From assembly GCA_035222895.1 (NCBI GenBank), contig JAVYIG010001811.1, forward strand, positions 186,001 to 250,000: a stretch of DNA of 64,000 nucleotides, given 5' to 3'. The first letter of the stretch is position 1. Each line of letters starts with the position of its first letter. This stretch comes from Strongylocentrotus droebachiensis. Lineage: Eukaryota > Echinodermata > Echinoidea > Camarodonta > Strongylocentrotidae. Shown here piece by piece: positions 36,161-47,706 of this stretch. Made by a program: the position numbers and the translations under genes. The notes under the pieces were generated by a model, which saw nothing but the letters and a program-made list of their open reading frames with translations, had not been told where the DNA came from and made no database searches.

Positions 36161-38285
36161 TCATTGACAAGTGCTACCCGGGTCTTCCGTTTTCACATCG
36201 CCACCATTAGTCGATCCAGAAGATTGAGCGTTAGCGTTGTTACCGTATATGTGATGATCTTCCATAAGACATGTGACTCCTGGATATTCTTCTTAGCAAG
36301 GATGCATTGAAAGAATTCTTCCACAGGGACCCTTTGGTCGTCATATTCCGACTCCAGAGGCATCATCCTATTGGTCTTTTGGCTCATGTCGGGTTTAGCG
36401 TAGAGGGAGTCTGTGTTTGTTATAAGCCCCACATTAGTGTTATCATTCAATGAATCGTCTTCCTTTGAATGGACTGATTGTGAAGCTGGTTCCTTCATGT
36501 TAAAAGAATCGTGCTGGCCCCCATGATCCTCAGTCGTTGTAACGGAACATGGGACACGTGTTGAATCTGAGCGTTTGACATTGGTAGCCATCACATTCTC
36601 CTGGATATCATCGACTGTACAATATGTACTGTCCATGTTTGATGATGTAGGAAGGACTGCATCCGCATTGTGCTGTCCGATGGTATTCGCTTCATATACA
36701 GTGTCCCATGTAGGCATTTCGACAGTGTTTTTATCACAGAGATTGTTACGATGAACGGTACGTTTCTTATCCAACGCTACCAAATTACGCCGTAAAGGCA
36801 GGGTTGGAGGCCTGTCTTGCTGGTCAGAACATAACGACAAAGCTTCTTGCTTGGTGCAATTGTCATTCTTGTCTTGTTGGCGCTGATAGGGTACAGACTG
36901 GAGAAGCTCAGAAACCCTCTCATTTTGAAGAGGGTGTGTCGATAGGACAGTCATATCTACAGACTCTGCACCTTCGTCAACGACTGCTGCCGTATGAGCT
37001 TTGCCGATGTTGTGATTCATCTCTTCTCTTAAACGGTTAAGACCTTTTATGCGAAGGTTTTGGTGACATTTGGCGCAACATCCACAAATGCTGAAAATCA
37101 ACGCCATTGCTGATAACCCTACTACTGAATAGAGCACTGTGGTATGTGTTATAGTAGATGGGCACTGGGATGTCATAGGTGTTGTTAACTGACTTCGGTT
37201 AAGTGCATTGTTCCCAGAAGTTTTAATGTCTTTCTTATTTGATGAAGCATTCACTGATACATTTTCACAATAAACGATGATGTTGGAGCCGTTTTCCCCT
37301 TCAGAAAATTTGCATTTCACATCTTCTTGTATTGTTCATAGAGAATGTCTTGAACTTTTACATTGTCATGATCTTTCTCTTTCCCACCGACAAGGACAAT
37401 TTGCTTGATGTTTACTGGAGAATTCTCGTTAGAATAATTGAATGGGAGTAGATTACCACCAGTACCGTACCAACATGATGTGAATTTTGAGTCTTTGACC
37501 TTGCAACGGTCAAAAACAGCACTTTGATTTTGATCTTTTCCAATTAAAAGTGATTGTAGAGTGGGAAATGTACATGTTCCATTTCTGATCCCTTTGTCAT
37601 TTGATATAGCACACCTACTCGGCATGATCTCTTCGTTAAATATGTTTTCTAGAGCAACGTATGCAATTAATGTATTTGATAAATCAAAATCGCCATTGTA
37701 GTTTATCCGAAGCGTTTCATATTCATATAGCACCTGATTTCCTGCCATAAGTTGTGCTCGATCCCCTTTGTTCACCTGCAACCACTGGCATGACATCTGT
37801 AATTTACCGCTATGTCTATTGAAGAGCGTAGAACAAATAGGTGCTGTACCTTCAATGGTTAAATTCAGGATAACAATGGTACATAATGATTGTGACTCCT
37901 GATAAATTTTGACGACGTGCTGTCCCGAATCGTTTTGCTCAGTAAATGCAATGGTCATCTCGAACTGGGTCCCGTTGATCTGACTCAACGTATAACGACT
38001 ATTATCAAGAGATGCGTTGGTAATGCATTCCAAAGTACGATTCTGTAGTTTGTCACATACTAGCTCACCCCTTGTCCACACAAGTGACTGAGGACTTCCA
38101 ATGATCTCTTTCAGGTTAAACCTCAGAGAAATATTCTGTCCATTTACCTCATGCCTTGAACCTTCCTGTTGCTGGTTACACCATAAAATATCATCTTGAG
38201 TGATAGTCAGTTGGATGAAACATTGCAAAATAAAAAAGACCACAAATAATGTCCGTTCAACAACAGCGATGCTTCTTTGAGACAT
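36161..38285 (-). pseudogene. Receptor G: three-Ig-like receptor with two frameshifts
   Basis: ATG start MSQRSIAVVERTLF with signal peptide. Domain 1 has LWCNQQ and DSGQH. Domain 2 has ICSTLF, MSCQW and MPSRCAI. Domain 3 has RCKVKDSKFTSCW but its end is disrupted. The frame breaks at about 37330 in domain 3, reopens in another frame with VKCKFSEGENG and continues through the helix. A second shift near 36280 follows the YDDQR region; the frame beyond it spells EDHHIYGNNANAQSSGS and ends at TGA 36161-36163. The tail has an SH3-type PPTLPLRRN, STYCTVDDI and LYAKPDMSQKTN. The two lesions suggest a pseudogene, though the tail motifs are still well preserved. Confidence 0.68.
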
Positions 38286-38289
38286 GGCG

Positions 38290-39600
38290 ATAATTTTGAG
38301 GAATTGTTAAGCTGTTTAATAGTAAACGTTGTTAATTGAAGTTTCTTCAAAAGTAGTGGTATAAGGGTCCTTTCACATAAAAATAATTCAGAATGACTAA
38401 ATGATGGAGCTCTTGTTCCACGTTTCAGGTTGTAATGTGATAAGAGCGATATCAAATCCAATGTTTGATTATCATGGTAGGTTTGGAATGATGAAAGCAG
38501 AGACAATATACTCGCGTAAAAGAGGAGGGGCTTCACGAAGTCTTCTACTATGACCGTCCTCCTAAACCACAATGGTCAAACCTAGAACTGGCAATAGCCA
38601 ATGGATGAAGGGCAACGATAGACAGTGTTACTCATGAGGCAACGAAGGGAGTGACCTCTTAAGAGGATAAGCCGTTGTTTAGAAAATGAGCCCTACATAA
38701 TATTTCCTTGGTCGTGTTGGTGAGTGAAAGTGCTTATTCATTTTCCCCTCTTTTGTTCAACTTTGAGAGAAAAGGCGATTCACAAGAAGGCACTTTGGAG
38801 AAACTTAAAACTATTGTCCAAAGTTGTTCTCCTTTGTCTCACTACCCTGACTTTTTCAAACTATGTATTAATGGTAGTTAATTCCCTGTCATCTTTACAA
38901 CCAAATGTGATTTGTTACTTTCCAACCTAAACCTACAAAAGGCTTACCATTAAAGAGTCAGGTTTCGAAAATCATTAAAACAATAGGAACATGGTTAAAT
39001 CGTCCATATCACCCTAAATTACTTTCTGTTTTATAATTAGCATTACAATAGACAACATTGGCGTATGGTGCTCATCTTCATCAGACAACATATTGTTCTC
39101 TATTCGACGGAATTGCATTTTAAAATCACTAAAAGAAATCTCCCCTTAAATTGTTTAGAATTAATCACGGGCTTACAAAACATTTTAATAGAGTAATTCA
39201 GGAAGACAGTTAACTTGGTCAACATACGTACTTTGACCATAATGATAGGTATTTTTAAATTTTACAGAGGTGGACTTTCCTATCACGATGTTTAACCTGA
39301 TTAGATTAGTAAAATAAAAGTTTAGTAAAGAGATAAGTAAAATGTTAATAACAAATAGAATATTATTACGAGGTAACGCCAATATTACATGCAAATTATA
39401 CGAACGCAAAAATTTGATATATTAATCTGTGCCATAATTTGTTGACTGGATGGTTTGTTCCAATGACATTAGAAACCCCCAAAAAGAAAAAGCATGATCA
39501 AGCTTTACTATGGTTTGAGCAATCACTGCCGGAGTATTTTGTCTTTAAATGACTTTTCAAAGAAAACACGACAGTAATTACAATCGTATATCTTGTTGAA
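38290..39600. other. Intergenic G-H
   Basis: No gene supported. GGAGGGGCTT near 38524 is a weak relative of the GC-box seen upstream of other members. The rest is AT-rich with chance frames. Confidence 0.4.
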
Positions 39601-39601
39601 A

Positions 39602-41650
39602 TCAAAGCGTATTCATATACAATTCACCGCCACTTGTCGATTCATCGGTAGGACTTGCCAAGCTGTTGTCGTAGACATTGTAATCTTGATCGGTGCTTTG
39701 TGCACGTGGATAAAGGCTGTCCTCCGGAACAAGAATGCTTTGAAAGCAGTCATCTAAAGGAACCCTTGGGCCATCATAATCTGACTCCGCAGATACCAAG
39801 TTCTTGGTTTTCCGGCTCATGTCGGGCTTCGCGTAGAGTGCATCCAAGTCTGGAATTAGTGAGTTTGTAGCCATCAAGTCGACTCTCGATGTCTTCTCTT
39901 GACCCGACGACAGACGTGACCGGTTAATACTGTGTGATCCATGGCTATGTGCACCCGAAGGGATGCCTTCGACATCATCCGTTGAACTATAAGTACTGTC
40001 TGGCCATGGTGTCTTGGCACTGGCCGTGCACTCATTTCGCTCACCTGGGGCGACAGTGTCATGTTTCACCTTTTTTCCTTGCGAAGGCACGTTTAGTGGT
40101 CCACCTAGCGGGCCAGAAATTGGCTGCATGGCACCTTGTCTAAGAAAAGGCTCTTCTCCGTCTGTCGGACGCCGGTTAAGTCCACCTCTCGGGGACCCGG
40201 GGTCTGTATTTTGTTGGGGTGTTTGAGCTGTGAAGTTCATTGCCAAAGCTCCTGCATTATCGTCATTCGTTGCCGTTAAACCTCTCTGAAGACCATTCCC
40301 CATATCCCTTCTGACAAGATACTTATCTTTTGGGGGGATATTGTACCTGGAATAACATTTTGTTATGCAAGCACCAGCGACGCACCCAAGCCCCAATGCT
40401 GCTATTGTAGCCACTGCTATGAATATAGCTCGGTGTTCTGCCGTTATATTGCCTTCTTTACCTTGAGAACATGGAGAACTGCTTGGTACCAGTACCTGAG
40501 TGTGGACACATGTTTGGTCGATCATACTTTCTGGAGAGATTCCCTCCTGATTGTTTAACGTCGAATCTAGTCTTTGAAAATTCACCGTGATGACTTCACA
40601 TTGCTCATCTTCTCTTGAATTGTTGTAGAGGAGTTTTGGGTCTGCAATATGTAGGGATAGCGCTAAACTTTCGTATTTGGTGTATTTTCTAACATCCAAA
40701 CTTGTCATGTTAATAATAGTATTCTCTGACGGTACTTCGTTCGAACCGCAGATGAAGAAGAGGATACAATCAGTGTCTCTTGCATCATTTGCATTGTAAT
40801 TTCGTTTAGAATCGACAGAGTATTCATTGCCATCATTGTCGTATACTGGTAAGATTGGTTTTCTTTGATTGGCGACGCAACATTCAAAGTCCACATGTTC
40901 ACTATGAGTATTTTTAATAAGATGAGATGTGACTACGGGGAATTCACACACTTCTCTCGCTTTTCCTTTCCTGTGAGTAACAATACACTTCTTAGGTACC
41001 GTGGTTTCATCAAGTATCTTATCAAGACCAACGTATACGATGAATTGATGAGTCATATTAAAGAAACGGTTTAAATTCAGTTCCGGAATGTGATGTTCAT
41101 ACAGGATTTCGTTGTCTACTTCAAAGTGTGCTCGATCCCCTTCGTTCATTTGCAGCCATTCACAAGACATCTGTATTTTTCTGCTTTCATTGTTAAGTTG
41201 TGTTGAACATATCGGTTCTGGTGTTACGACGGTTAAATTCAGAAGGAGAGCAAGGCAGAGGGGCTGGCTACCTTGATTAACTGTGACAACATGATGTCCT
41301 GAATCATTCTGCTGAGTGTATTCAATAAACAAATCAAAGGTAACGTTACTGACTTCAGTCAATCTGTAACGATCAACTTCAGAATCTCCATGACCGTTGT
41401 AGTCTAAAGGTTGGTCGTTAGGTTTTACCCATATTGATTCTCCCTTTCTCCACATCAACGTTTGAGCATGTAGCAATGGATCTTCCAAATAAAATCTAAT
41501 GGAAATATCCTGTCCGCTCCAAACGTCCATCACTTCTTCTTGCACGCTGCCACACCAAAATTCTTTGTCATAAGACAACGTGACGTGGAAAATAATAGGC
41601 AAAATAAGAAAAGACAAAATCATTATCCTGGTGAATGTTTGTGTAGACAT
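39602..41650 (-). CDS. Receptor H: intact three-Ig-like receptor, richest in tyrosine motifs
   Basis: Intact, 682 residues from MSTQTFTRIMILS (upstream open codons begin with TTG). The signal peptide is followed by FWCGSVQEE. Domain 1 has DSGHH and LCLALLL. Domain 2 has ICSTQ, MSCEW and VPKKC. Domain 3 has FECC and FFICG. The helix is AIFIAVATIAALGLGCVAGAC. Tail motifs are STYSSTDDVEG (ITIM position degenerate, with T at +3), LYAKPDMSRKTK (Y606), SDYDGPRVP (Y625), VYDNS (Y660) and ELYMNT (Y678). It is one of the more divergent members and has no partner in the duplicated blocks. The open frame of nearly 700 codons strongly supports a working gene. Confidence 0.88.
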   Translation of the reverse strand: MSTQTFTRIMILSFLILPIIFHVTLSYDKEFWCGSVQEEVMDVWSGQDISIRFYLEDPLLHAQTLMWRKGESIWVKPNDQPLDYNGHGDSEVDRYRLTEVSNVTFDLFIEYTQQNDSGHHVVTVNQGSQPLCLALLLNLTVVTPEPICSTQLNNESRKIQMSCEWLQMNEGDRAHFEVDNEILYEHHIPELNLNRFFNMTHQFIVYVGLDKILDETTVPKKCIVTHRKGKAREVCEFPVVTSHLIKNTHSEHVDFECCVANQRKPILPVYDNDGNEYSVDSKRNYNANDARDTDCILFFICGSNEVPSENTIINMTSLDVRKYTKYESLALSLHIADPKLLYNNSREDEQCEVITVNFQRLDSTLNNQEGISPESMIDQTCVHTQVLVPSSSPCSQGKEGNITAEHRAIFIAVATIAALGLGCVAGACITKCYSRYNIPPKDKYLVRRDMGNGLQRGLTATNDDNAGALAMNFTAQTPQQNTDPGSPRGGLNRRPTDGEEPFLRQGAMQPISGPLGGPLNVPSQGKKVKHDTVAPGERNECTASAKTPWPDSTYSSTDDVEGIPSGAHSHGSHSINRSRLSSGQEKTSRVDLMATNSLIPDLDALYAKPDMSRKTKNLVSAESDYDGPRVPLDDCFQSILVPEDSLYPRAQSTDQDYNVYDNSLASPTDESTSGGELYMNTL

Positions 41651-42021
41651 TTCGAAAGAGTTCACAGCCAATATTGTCGATAACAAATTCGTTATTCAAT
41701 ACAAATTAAACCAGTTCTATAAGCCTCCTATGTATTGGTCTACGCATTATAGTAGTAAGGCACCGCAATAAGAACATAGGAGAAGAGGTTCAATGATATC
41801 TACCAGTTTTCTTATTTTTTTTTAGTTGAGAGTAGCATAGAAAGTTCTTGTCCGAATTAATCATAATGTATTTGAAGAAAAAAAAGAACATATAGACAAT
41901 GAGGTACACAACTGTATATGATTGACGGAATAAGGTTATTAAAAGGAACGACGCACTATACTACTATGAACAAAGACAGATGGACAAAAAATGTAGCGAA
42001 TCAAATGATGAGTTGTCTTAA

Positions 42022-42030
42022 GGGCGGAGC
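42022..42030 (-). promoter_or_regulatory. GC-box-like element upstream of H
   Basis: GGGCGGAGC on the plus strand about 370 bp upstream of the H start; the last C of the usual core is replaced by G. Confidence 0.4.
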
Positions 42031-42104
42031 GTCGTCAAAACACAAGTGGTTTTGTCTACTACGACCGCCTTTCAAAATCTTAGTTGTTATCTCATTTCAT
42101 CATT

Positions 42105-44264
42105 GGTTTCATGAAACCAGAACAATCCGGAAATCATGTCAGGGATAGATGCAGTCGCGCATTAAGAATGACAGAAAATGCGTTTTCCTCGAATGTGTAT
42201 TATTTACTTGCGACATCGCGTTTAAGTTACCTTTTTAATGAATGATTGGTTATAAATGCCATTACTGTGAAACCGGAAGTGATATCAGCCTGCTTTCCTA
42301 TATTGGTAATGTGTATACATTACAGTATCTGATTATTTATTAGCATTTTCAGAAAAACGTTTGGATCGATTTATCACCTGTCATGGTGGCTGAGCTACAA
42401 CAGGGTTGAAAATAATATGACACGTTGTATTAAGCGCCATAGAGCATATTAAGCGTGGTAAATAAGAAGGACATCTTATAATCATCATCGTCATCATTAT
42501 TATTTTAATTATTATTATAAATATTGTTATCGTTGTTATTGTTATGATTGTTTTCTTTGTTATTATCATAATAATAATCATTATTATATTCATGATCATT
42601 ATAATTATTATAATCACTATAATGATACTTTGAAGAGAAAAATTACCAATTTGATGGATGATTTGATTTCAAACCAGTGAGTGGTATGCTGTGTGTGTGC
42701 TGTCAAAGACAACCAATGAGCACCATGCATCATTGAAAGACTAGTGGTTTCACGACCGCCCTATAATTTATTCCAAGATCCTACAATACACATGCCAGAA
42801 GAGTTATGCTTCCTATTTAAACGTAACTCCTTTTGTCATATTCATCACAAAAATATCAAATTCTTGTAATGCTTTGCGTTTTCCCAACAGTCTTGTTTAA
42901 TGTATGTCAAATTTTTGTTGCAACGAATGTGATTTGTTGGAATGATATTAAGTATTTATTCTTAAGAGGGACTCATAATTATATAAATATATATTCCAAA
43001 TACTGCCTACATTCTATTTGGTGAAAACATATCCGTCGCACAAGTGTACAATGCAATACTACGATCCCGTGCAAACATGCAATGGATGGGAAATAATATC
43101 TTGAGTTTCGAGGTGCTGGTATCATGTATTTGTCTTCCTGCTTGGAACTCTGTCCGCAGCTGATTCAGATGGTCGCCATCTGCGGCGAGATTGAGGGAGA
43201 ACTTGTTCATTGGTCAGCACATGAGGGTTAGAAACCTTACACACTAAATCAAAATAAATGTCCATGCATTAATCATCGCCCTCGTGAACTCAAGAATAAA
43301 AATCTATTCAAATGTATTCAATTATTTTGATCTGTCGTTTTTCAACAGATTTTCTTTTTCTTTTTCTCTTTATTTATTTTCTTTTTCGATGAGTTATGAG
43401 TTTTCACTGTTCAAATTATTAGCATCGAGAAAATGATTTATATATTCTTGAGTGCATTCTGCAGACGACTAATTAGTGGAGACATGAAAGGAAACTCTTC
43501 CACTTATAAAAATGCAGTAATTCAAATTCCAAAAATCATTACAACTATAAGTAATTGCATAATCGAATCTGCTGGAAACAGTTTAATACGTTTTCAACCA
43601 TTTTCGTACTAGTGTCTAATTTTCTTTTTATTTTTTTTTAATGTTAAAAGTTTACGTCGATAAGAAAATATTAAAAAGCAGCACATATAAATTAACGTTG
43701 CTTTGGTAATATAACGGAAATCAATGGTAATACAAATCACTCACAAGGTGATGAAACCAAGGAAATATATTGTTTCCATGTGCTTCCTCATTATCAGTTA
43801 CATACTGTCATTTTTGTGTTGGTGACCTGGCATTCGGAATAAACACAGATCAGAAGTGTATTAAAATGTATAGGTTTTCATAACCCTCAAATCCCTAGTG
43901 ATAAACCACTGCCTTTCTATAATTGAAGCCTATTACGGGTTTATTCATTTCCATAAACAGACTGCACGGTGAAATATTAAAATGCTCCTACATCGGAAAA
44001 GTTGAAATATCTGAAATACTGATATTGGAGGCAACAATTAAACCTGTTTCATTTGTTTATATTAAGTGAATGGGTCAATCGAATGGGCACCAAACGACCT
44101 TTGCATCTTAGGCAGCACATCAGGTCTTAAAGCGGACATTCTGAAACTCATTCAGATACTGTAACACCGAACGTGTTTGATTATATTTTTGATATGCGTT
44201 ATCCGGGATAGGGGATCCTTAAATTACTATTAAAAGACACGAAGAAAAAGGAATGACACATATT
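42105..44264. repeat. Left part of duplicated block 2 (non-coding)
   Basis: Homologous to about 14060-15830 in block 1, starting near ATCCGGAAATCATG. Contains a simple-sequence tract of ATT/ATC/ATA triplets at about 42478-42620 that is absent from block 1. No gene supported. Confidence 0.65.
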
Positions 44265-44529
44265 AGACCGCCGGGTGAACCCTCAAAAGTGCCTTAGTTT
44301 TTGTGTTTTGTGACCCATCCTCGGAATCTACTTGAAAATGACCTCTAATATGTAGAAAAATATACTGAAGATGATGGTGAAACTCGTCAGTAGAAAAAAC
44401 TGCACACAAATTAATAATGCCCAAATTATGTTTTAATAAATATGACAAACGCCCTCTTGGGTCCAGTCTGAGACAGCTGTGTATTATGCTATAGGGAAAT
44501 GACTTGTATTGATATCGAGCAAAGCTGCA

Positions 44530-44835
44530 GTGCAGTCAAACTATTCCCCTGTCCCTCTTTCCGCATTCCTTCCCTCTCCCCTCTTTCCTTCCCTTTCTCT
44601 CTCTTTCCTAACCCCCCTCTCTTTCTCTCCTTATCCTCTCTCATTCTTGCCCCCCCCCACCCCTTTTTCCTCATTCCCCTCCCTCCCCCCCCCCTTCGTC
44701 TCTTTCTTCCTTTTTCCTCACTCCCCCTCTCTCTCTTCATCCCATTCCCTCCCTTTCTCTCGTTTCCTTAACCCCTCTCTCTTTCCCATTCCATCCCCCC
44801 CTCACTCTTTCCCACCTCTCTATCTCTTTTTATGT
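44530..44835. repeat. Polypyrimidine tract inside the transposon
   Basis: About 300 bases of almost only C and T on the plus strand (CCCTCTTTCC-type words). Long frames on both strands here are composition artefacts rich in Pro/Ser/Phe or Arg/Gly/Glu. Confidence 0.8.
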
Positions 44836-45067
44836 CATTTTAAATAAAATAAATCACAATCTAAAACAAAGTTTGTAAGGCATGTTTAAACAATTATAAT
44901 CTGGTTTCACATCAAATATATGACATATTACTATCTCATATTCTCAAAATACATAGTCAATAATATTGTAAGCCTGCTTGACTACATGGGTACTGCTCTT
45001 CGGGTTGATGTAGAGAAATGATTCATCATCAGTTATACAACACATTGTCAATTCACATTAAAATATT

Positions 45068-45725
45068 TTCAATAACAAACATTCTTTTAAGCGATTACAT
45101 GTACGTATGTTTCAGCAAAAATACACATAAAATATACATTGGAGATACAAAAATTATATATTCATAGATAGATGACAGGGTCGCAGCCTTTGCTATTTTT
45201 CTTCAGTCTAATATATATATCTAAATCATGTTCTTTAAAATTTCCAGCAGGTAATTTCATACATTTGTCCAAATGCCATTTAGTAAAAGTTATCTGCTTT
45301 ATCGAATCTGGCGGAAATTGGCAAAATAGAGCATCGCAAGAAAGGTCTTTACATTAAATTTCCAAAATAGGCTTTACATTTACAAGTCATATTTTCAATA
45401 ACAAACATTCTTTCAAGCGATTGCTCAAAAAGCATTACTACATGTATGTATGTTTTAGCAAAAACACACATAAAATATACATTGTAAGTAAAATTTTAAA
45501 ATTTATGGATGACAGGGTCCCAGCCTCTGCTATTCTTCTTCAGTCTAATATACATATCTAAACCATGTTCTTTAAAATTTCCAGCAGGTAATTTCATACA
45601 TTTGTCCAAATGCCATTTAGTAAAAGTTATCTGCTTTATCGAATCTGGCGGAAATTGGCAAAATAGAGCATCGCAAGAAAGGTCTTTACATTGAATTTCT
45701 AAAAAAGGCTTTACATTTACAAGTA
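45068..45725. repeat. Tandem duplication, ~335-bp unit
   Basis: Two direct copies with the second offset by about 337 bases. Shared words include TTCCAGCAGGTAATTTCATA and GAATCTGGCGGAAATTGG. Only a few differences are seen by eye. The second copy holds the last coding segment of the minus-strand frame below. Confidence 0.8.
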
Positions 45726-45876
45726 ATGTGACATACAATGGATTAAATATTGTTCCCTCTTTGCCTTGATCTGTGCTCACTTGATTGTTGTAATGTTGCA
45801 GAAGTGCCAGTAGCAGCCCGCATGGTATCCTGGTTGGACATACCTTTATTGAAAATAAATAAAAAGCAAGGCTCAT
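45496..45876 (-). CDS. Putative terminal coding segment of the transposon gene
   Basis: Minus-strand frame ending in FTKWHLDKCMKLPAGNF and LKKNSRGWDPVIHKF before a stop. A likely splice acceptor (TTTTCAATAAAG then GTATGTCC) lies near 45845, so the first residues of the frame may be intronic. The same peptide is partly encoded again in the neighbouring tandem copy, which argues that the unit was coding before duplication. Product unknown. It lies on the same strand as the frame at 47093-47347, and both could belong to one gene of the element. Confidence 0.35.
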   Translation of the reverse strand: MSLAFYLFSIKVCPTRIPCGLLLALLQHYNNQVSTDQGKEGTIFNPLYVTLLVNVKPFLEIQCKDLSCDALFCQFPPDSIKQITFTKWHLDKCMKLPAGNFKEHGLDMYIRLKKNSRGWDPVIHKF

Positions 45877-46559
45877 TTAATATAATTTATTAAAAAAGAA
45901 TAGGTCTATAGTTCTACGAGACAGACATACTGAAGTATTCATCAATACAAAACCTACAGTAAGAGTTGAATCTAGCATTGGACGTCTAACAGACGTCTAA
46001 CAGTGGAAATTATTCAGAACTGCTTAATAGAAAACGTAAGGAGTCGTCACATATTTTTATGAATTTTTTTTTTTGTAGAGCATGGAGGGCATACGGTACT
46101 GTAATACATTTTTCATCATGAATAAACAGATCACCAGGGCAAGGGCAAGGCTCATTCTCCAACACAAGTGGCGTATTAATTTAACTTTGTCAAATATTGA
46201 CAGGGACTGGGGGCCTCACTATGCAGAATTTGTCAAACATGCACAAAAAGAAAGAAAAACAAACCACTTTGATTGTGGAAATTTAGGGGGACAGTAACCC
46301 CTACCCCTCCCCCCCCCAAAAAAAAACCTACCAGTACGCTGTTCTCAGACGATACCGTAATCGATATGTGGACAATAAATACCCACATTAATTATAAAGA
46401 CCTGATCTGTACTAATGTAGTATAGAATCAAGCCTGACCAGTATCCAATTTGACTTAATCAACCACTTAATAATTTGGCTAGCTAGGCCTCAATTTCGAG
46501 AGCATAGAATTTTTTTAGAAAATAGAAATTAGATCTACCCGGTAGATATTCTAATCTAG

Positions 46560-46920
46560 ACTCTTTTTTTCTGATTCTAGTTGTAACGTTTAGGGCCGGG
46601 AAATAGACATATGACATAGACATAGAAAAAGATCCCGGTTTCGACTCCCACCCAGGCGGATGACTGAAGCCTGCGTTGTGTGTTAACATGTCCCTTCCCT
46701 TGTTACTGTTACTGTTAGACGCAGGTTATGTCAAGTGAAAAACACTCCATCCCTCGGATAGGACGTTAAATGGAGGCCCCGTGTACAGGAGAGTCACCAC
46801 CCTTGCACGTTAAAAACCCATTGCACTATTCATATAAGAGTAGGGGGAAACCCCGGTGTAATGGTCCACCTGCACACCCCAATCAGGCCGAGTATATTTA
46901 TTATTATCAATTACTATTAA
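46560..46920 (+). mobile_element. tRNA-type SINE-like insertion in the transposon
   Basis: GATCCCGGTTTCGACTCCC resembles a tRNA B box (GGTTCGAnTCC). It is followed by a body with CCTCGGATAGGACGTTAAATG, ACGTTAAAAACCC and GAGTAGGGGGAAACCCCGG, a sequence type I recall as common in marine invertebrate genomes. The end is AT-rich. Boundaries are approximate and family naming would need a repeat library. Confidence 0.5.
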
Positions 46921-46977
46921 TTACGGCATCTGCAAGAATCTTCAGTAGATCTATTGAATTTTAAGGAGGCAGATTAT

Positions 46978-47014
46978 GAAGAAGAAAAAGAAGAAGAAGA
47001 AGAAGAAGAAGAAA
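46978..47014. repeat. GAA microsatellite
   Basis: Repeated GAA/AAG triplets on the plus strand inside the transposon. Confidence 0.85.
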
Positions 47015-47092
47015 ATGAATAGGATCAGAGTTATTCTGAACATGCTGAAACAGTTAATACAATAATTTCTTCAGAATGACATAGATCTAGGC

Positions 47093-47347
47093 CTACCTCT
47101 TTTTTGTTGAACTTGTTGCAGTTCGAACACCTCCCTGGTACACTCCTCCGCCCGAAGCGCCGGGCGAGTACTGCTCTGTCTGCAGCTCGAACGAGTCGAA
47201 GTCGAAGTTGACCGCATTCGCAGCAATTTTGTTTTCTAGTTCAAACCCAAAACTGACGTCCTTCCAAAGATCTGCACACTCCTTGAATTTTCTGTAACTC
47301 TTCCCACTGAAAGATATCACCTTACTGTGAGTCGAAATTGTATGCAT
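47093..47347 (-). CDS. Putative first coding exon of the transposon gene
   Basis: ATG-initiated minus-strand frame with HSKVISFSGKSYRKFKECA and DLWKDVSFGFELENKIA. The pattern F-[ST]-x-K-[ST]-[YW]-x-K-F-x-x-x-x-x-x-W looks like the N-terminal part of an uncharacterised transposon-linked protein. A donor-like GAG/GTAGGC occurs near 47098, at the point where the frame becomes low quality. Product unknown and no catalytic motif seen. Confidence 0.3.
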   Translation of the reverse strand: MHTISTHSKVISFSGKSYRKFKECADLWKDVSFGFELENKIAANAVNFDFDSFELQTEQYSPGASGGGVYQGGVRTATSSTKKR

Positions 47348-47706
47348 GCAGCAAAAACCTGTGTTTTCCTCTGAATCATTCAGTTGTTGACGACATGATT
47401 ACTACACCGGAAACTCGAAATAGCGCGCGCCAGTGGTACGTGCACAACACTGCCTGTGATTGGCTAAAAAGCTTGAAGCGCTGTAATTGTTACTTGATAC
47501 ATGCACAGTGATTGGACAACCTCCGTGAAAAAAAGAAAGATTTTAAGCACCTTTTTTCCATTTTTTGAGCTTATATGCATTGTTTTCGATTGACGAGTTG
47601 TGACTATGATATCAAAATGTATTCTTTAATAATTTCCACTATAAAAAAAGTAGATGCAGAGCCGAGGTCACAAAACTGACGAATTTTGGGGCTCACCCGG
47701 CGGTCT

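Larger units (their letters stand above)
44265..47706. mobile_element. 3.44-kb DNA transposon with AGACCGCCGGGTGA ends
   Basis: Left end AGACCGCCGGGTGAACCC and right end GGGCTCACCCGGCGGTCT are inverted copies. Similarity extends further inward through GTTTTGTGACC. Flanks show TAT direct repeats if one more T/A is counted in the ends. Block 1 (about 15830-15880) lacks the element, which gives an empty site. Inside are a polypyrimidine tract, a tandem duplication, a SINE-like copy and two minus-strand frames listed separately. No known transposase domain is recognised, so the superfamily is unassigned. Confidence 0.65.

Noticed and set aside
44499-44847. Long frames on both strands in the transposon
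   Set aside because: Product of the polypyrimidine tract; composition only.
46082-46297. Plus-strand 71-codon frame in the transposon
   Set aside because: Opposite strand to the two better frames, no recognised motif; kept out as a gene.
44265-47706. Polinton-type reading of the AG...CT-ended element
   Set aside because: Far too short, with ends of only tens of bases and no polymerase, integrase or capsid-like coding seen. A plain DNA transposon is simpler.
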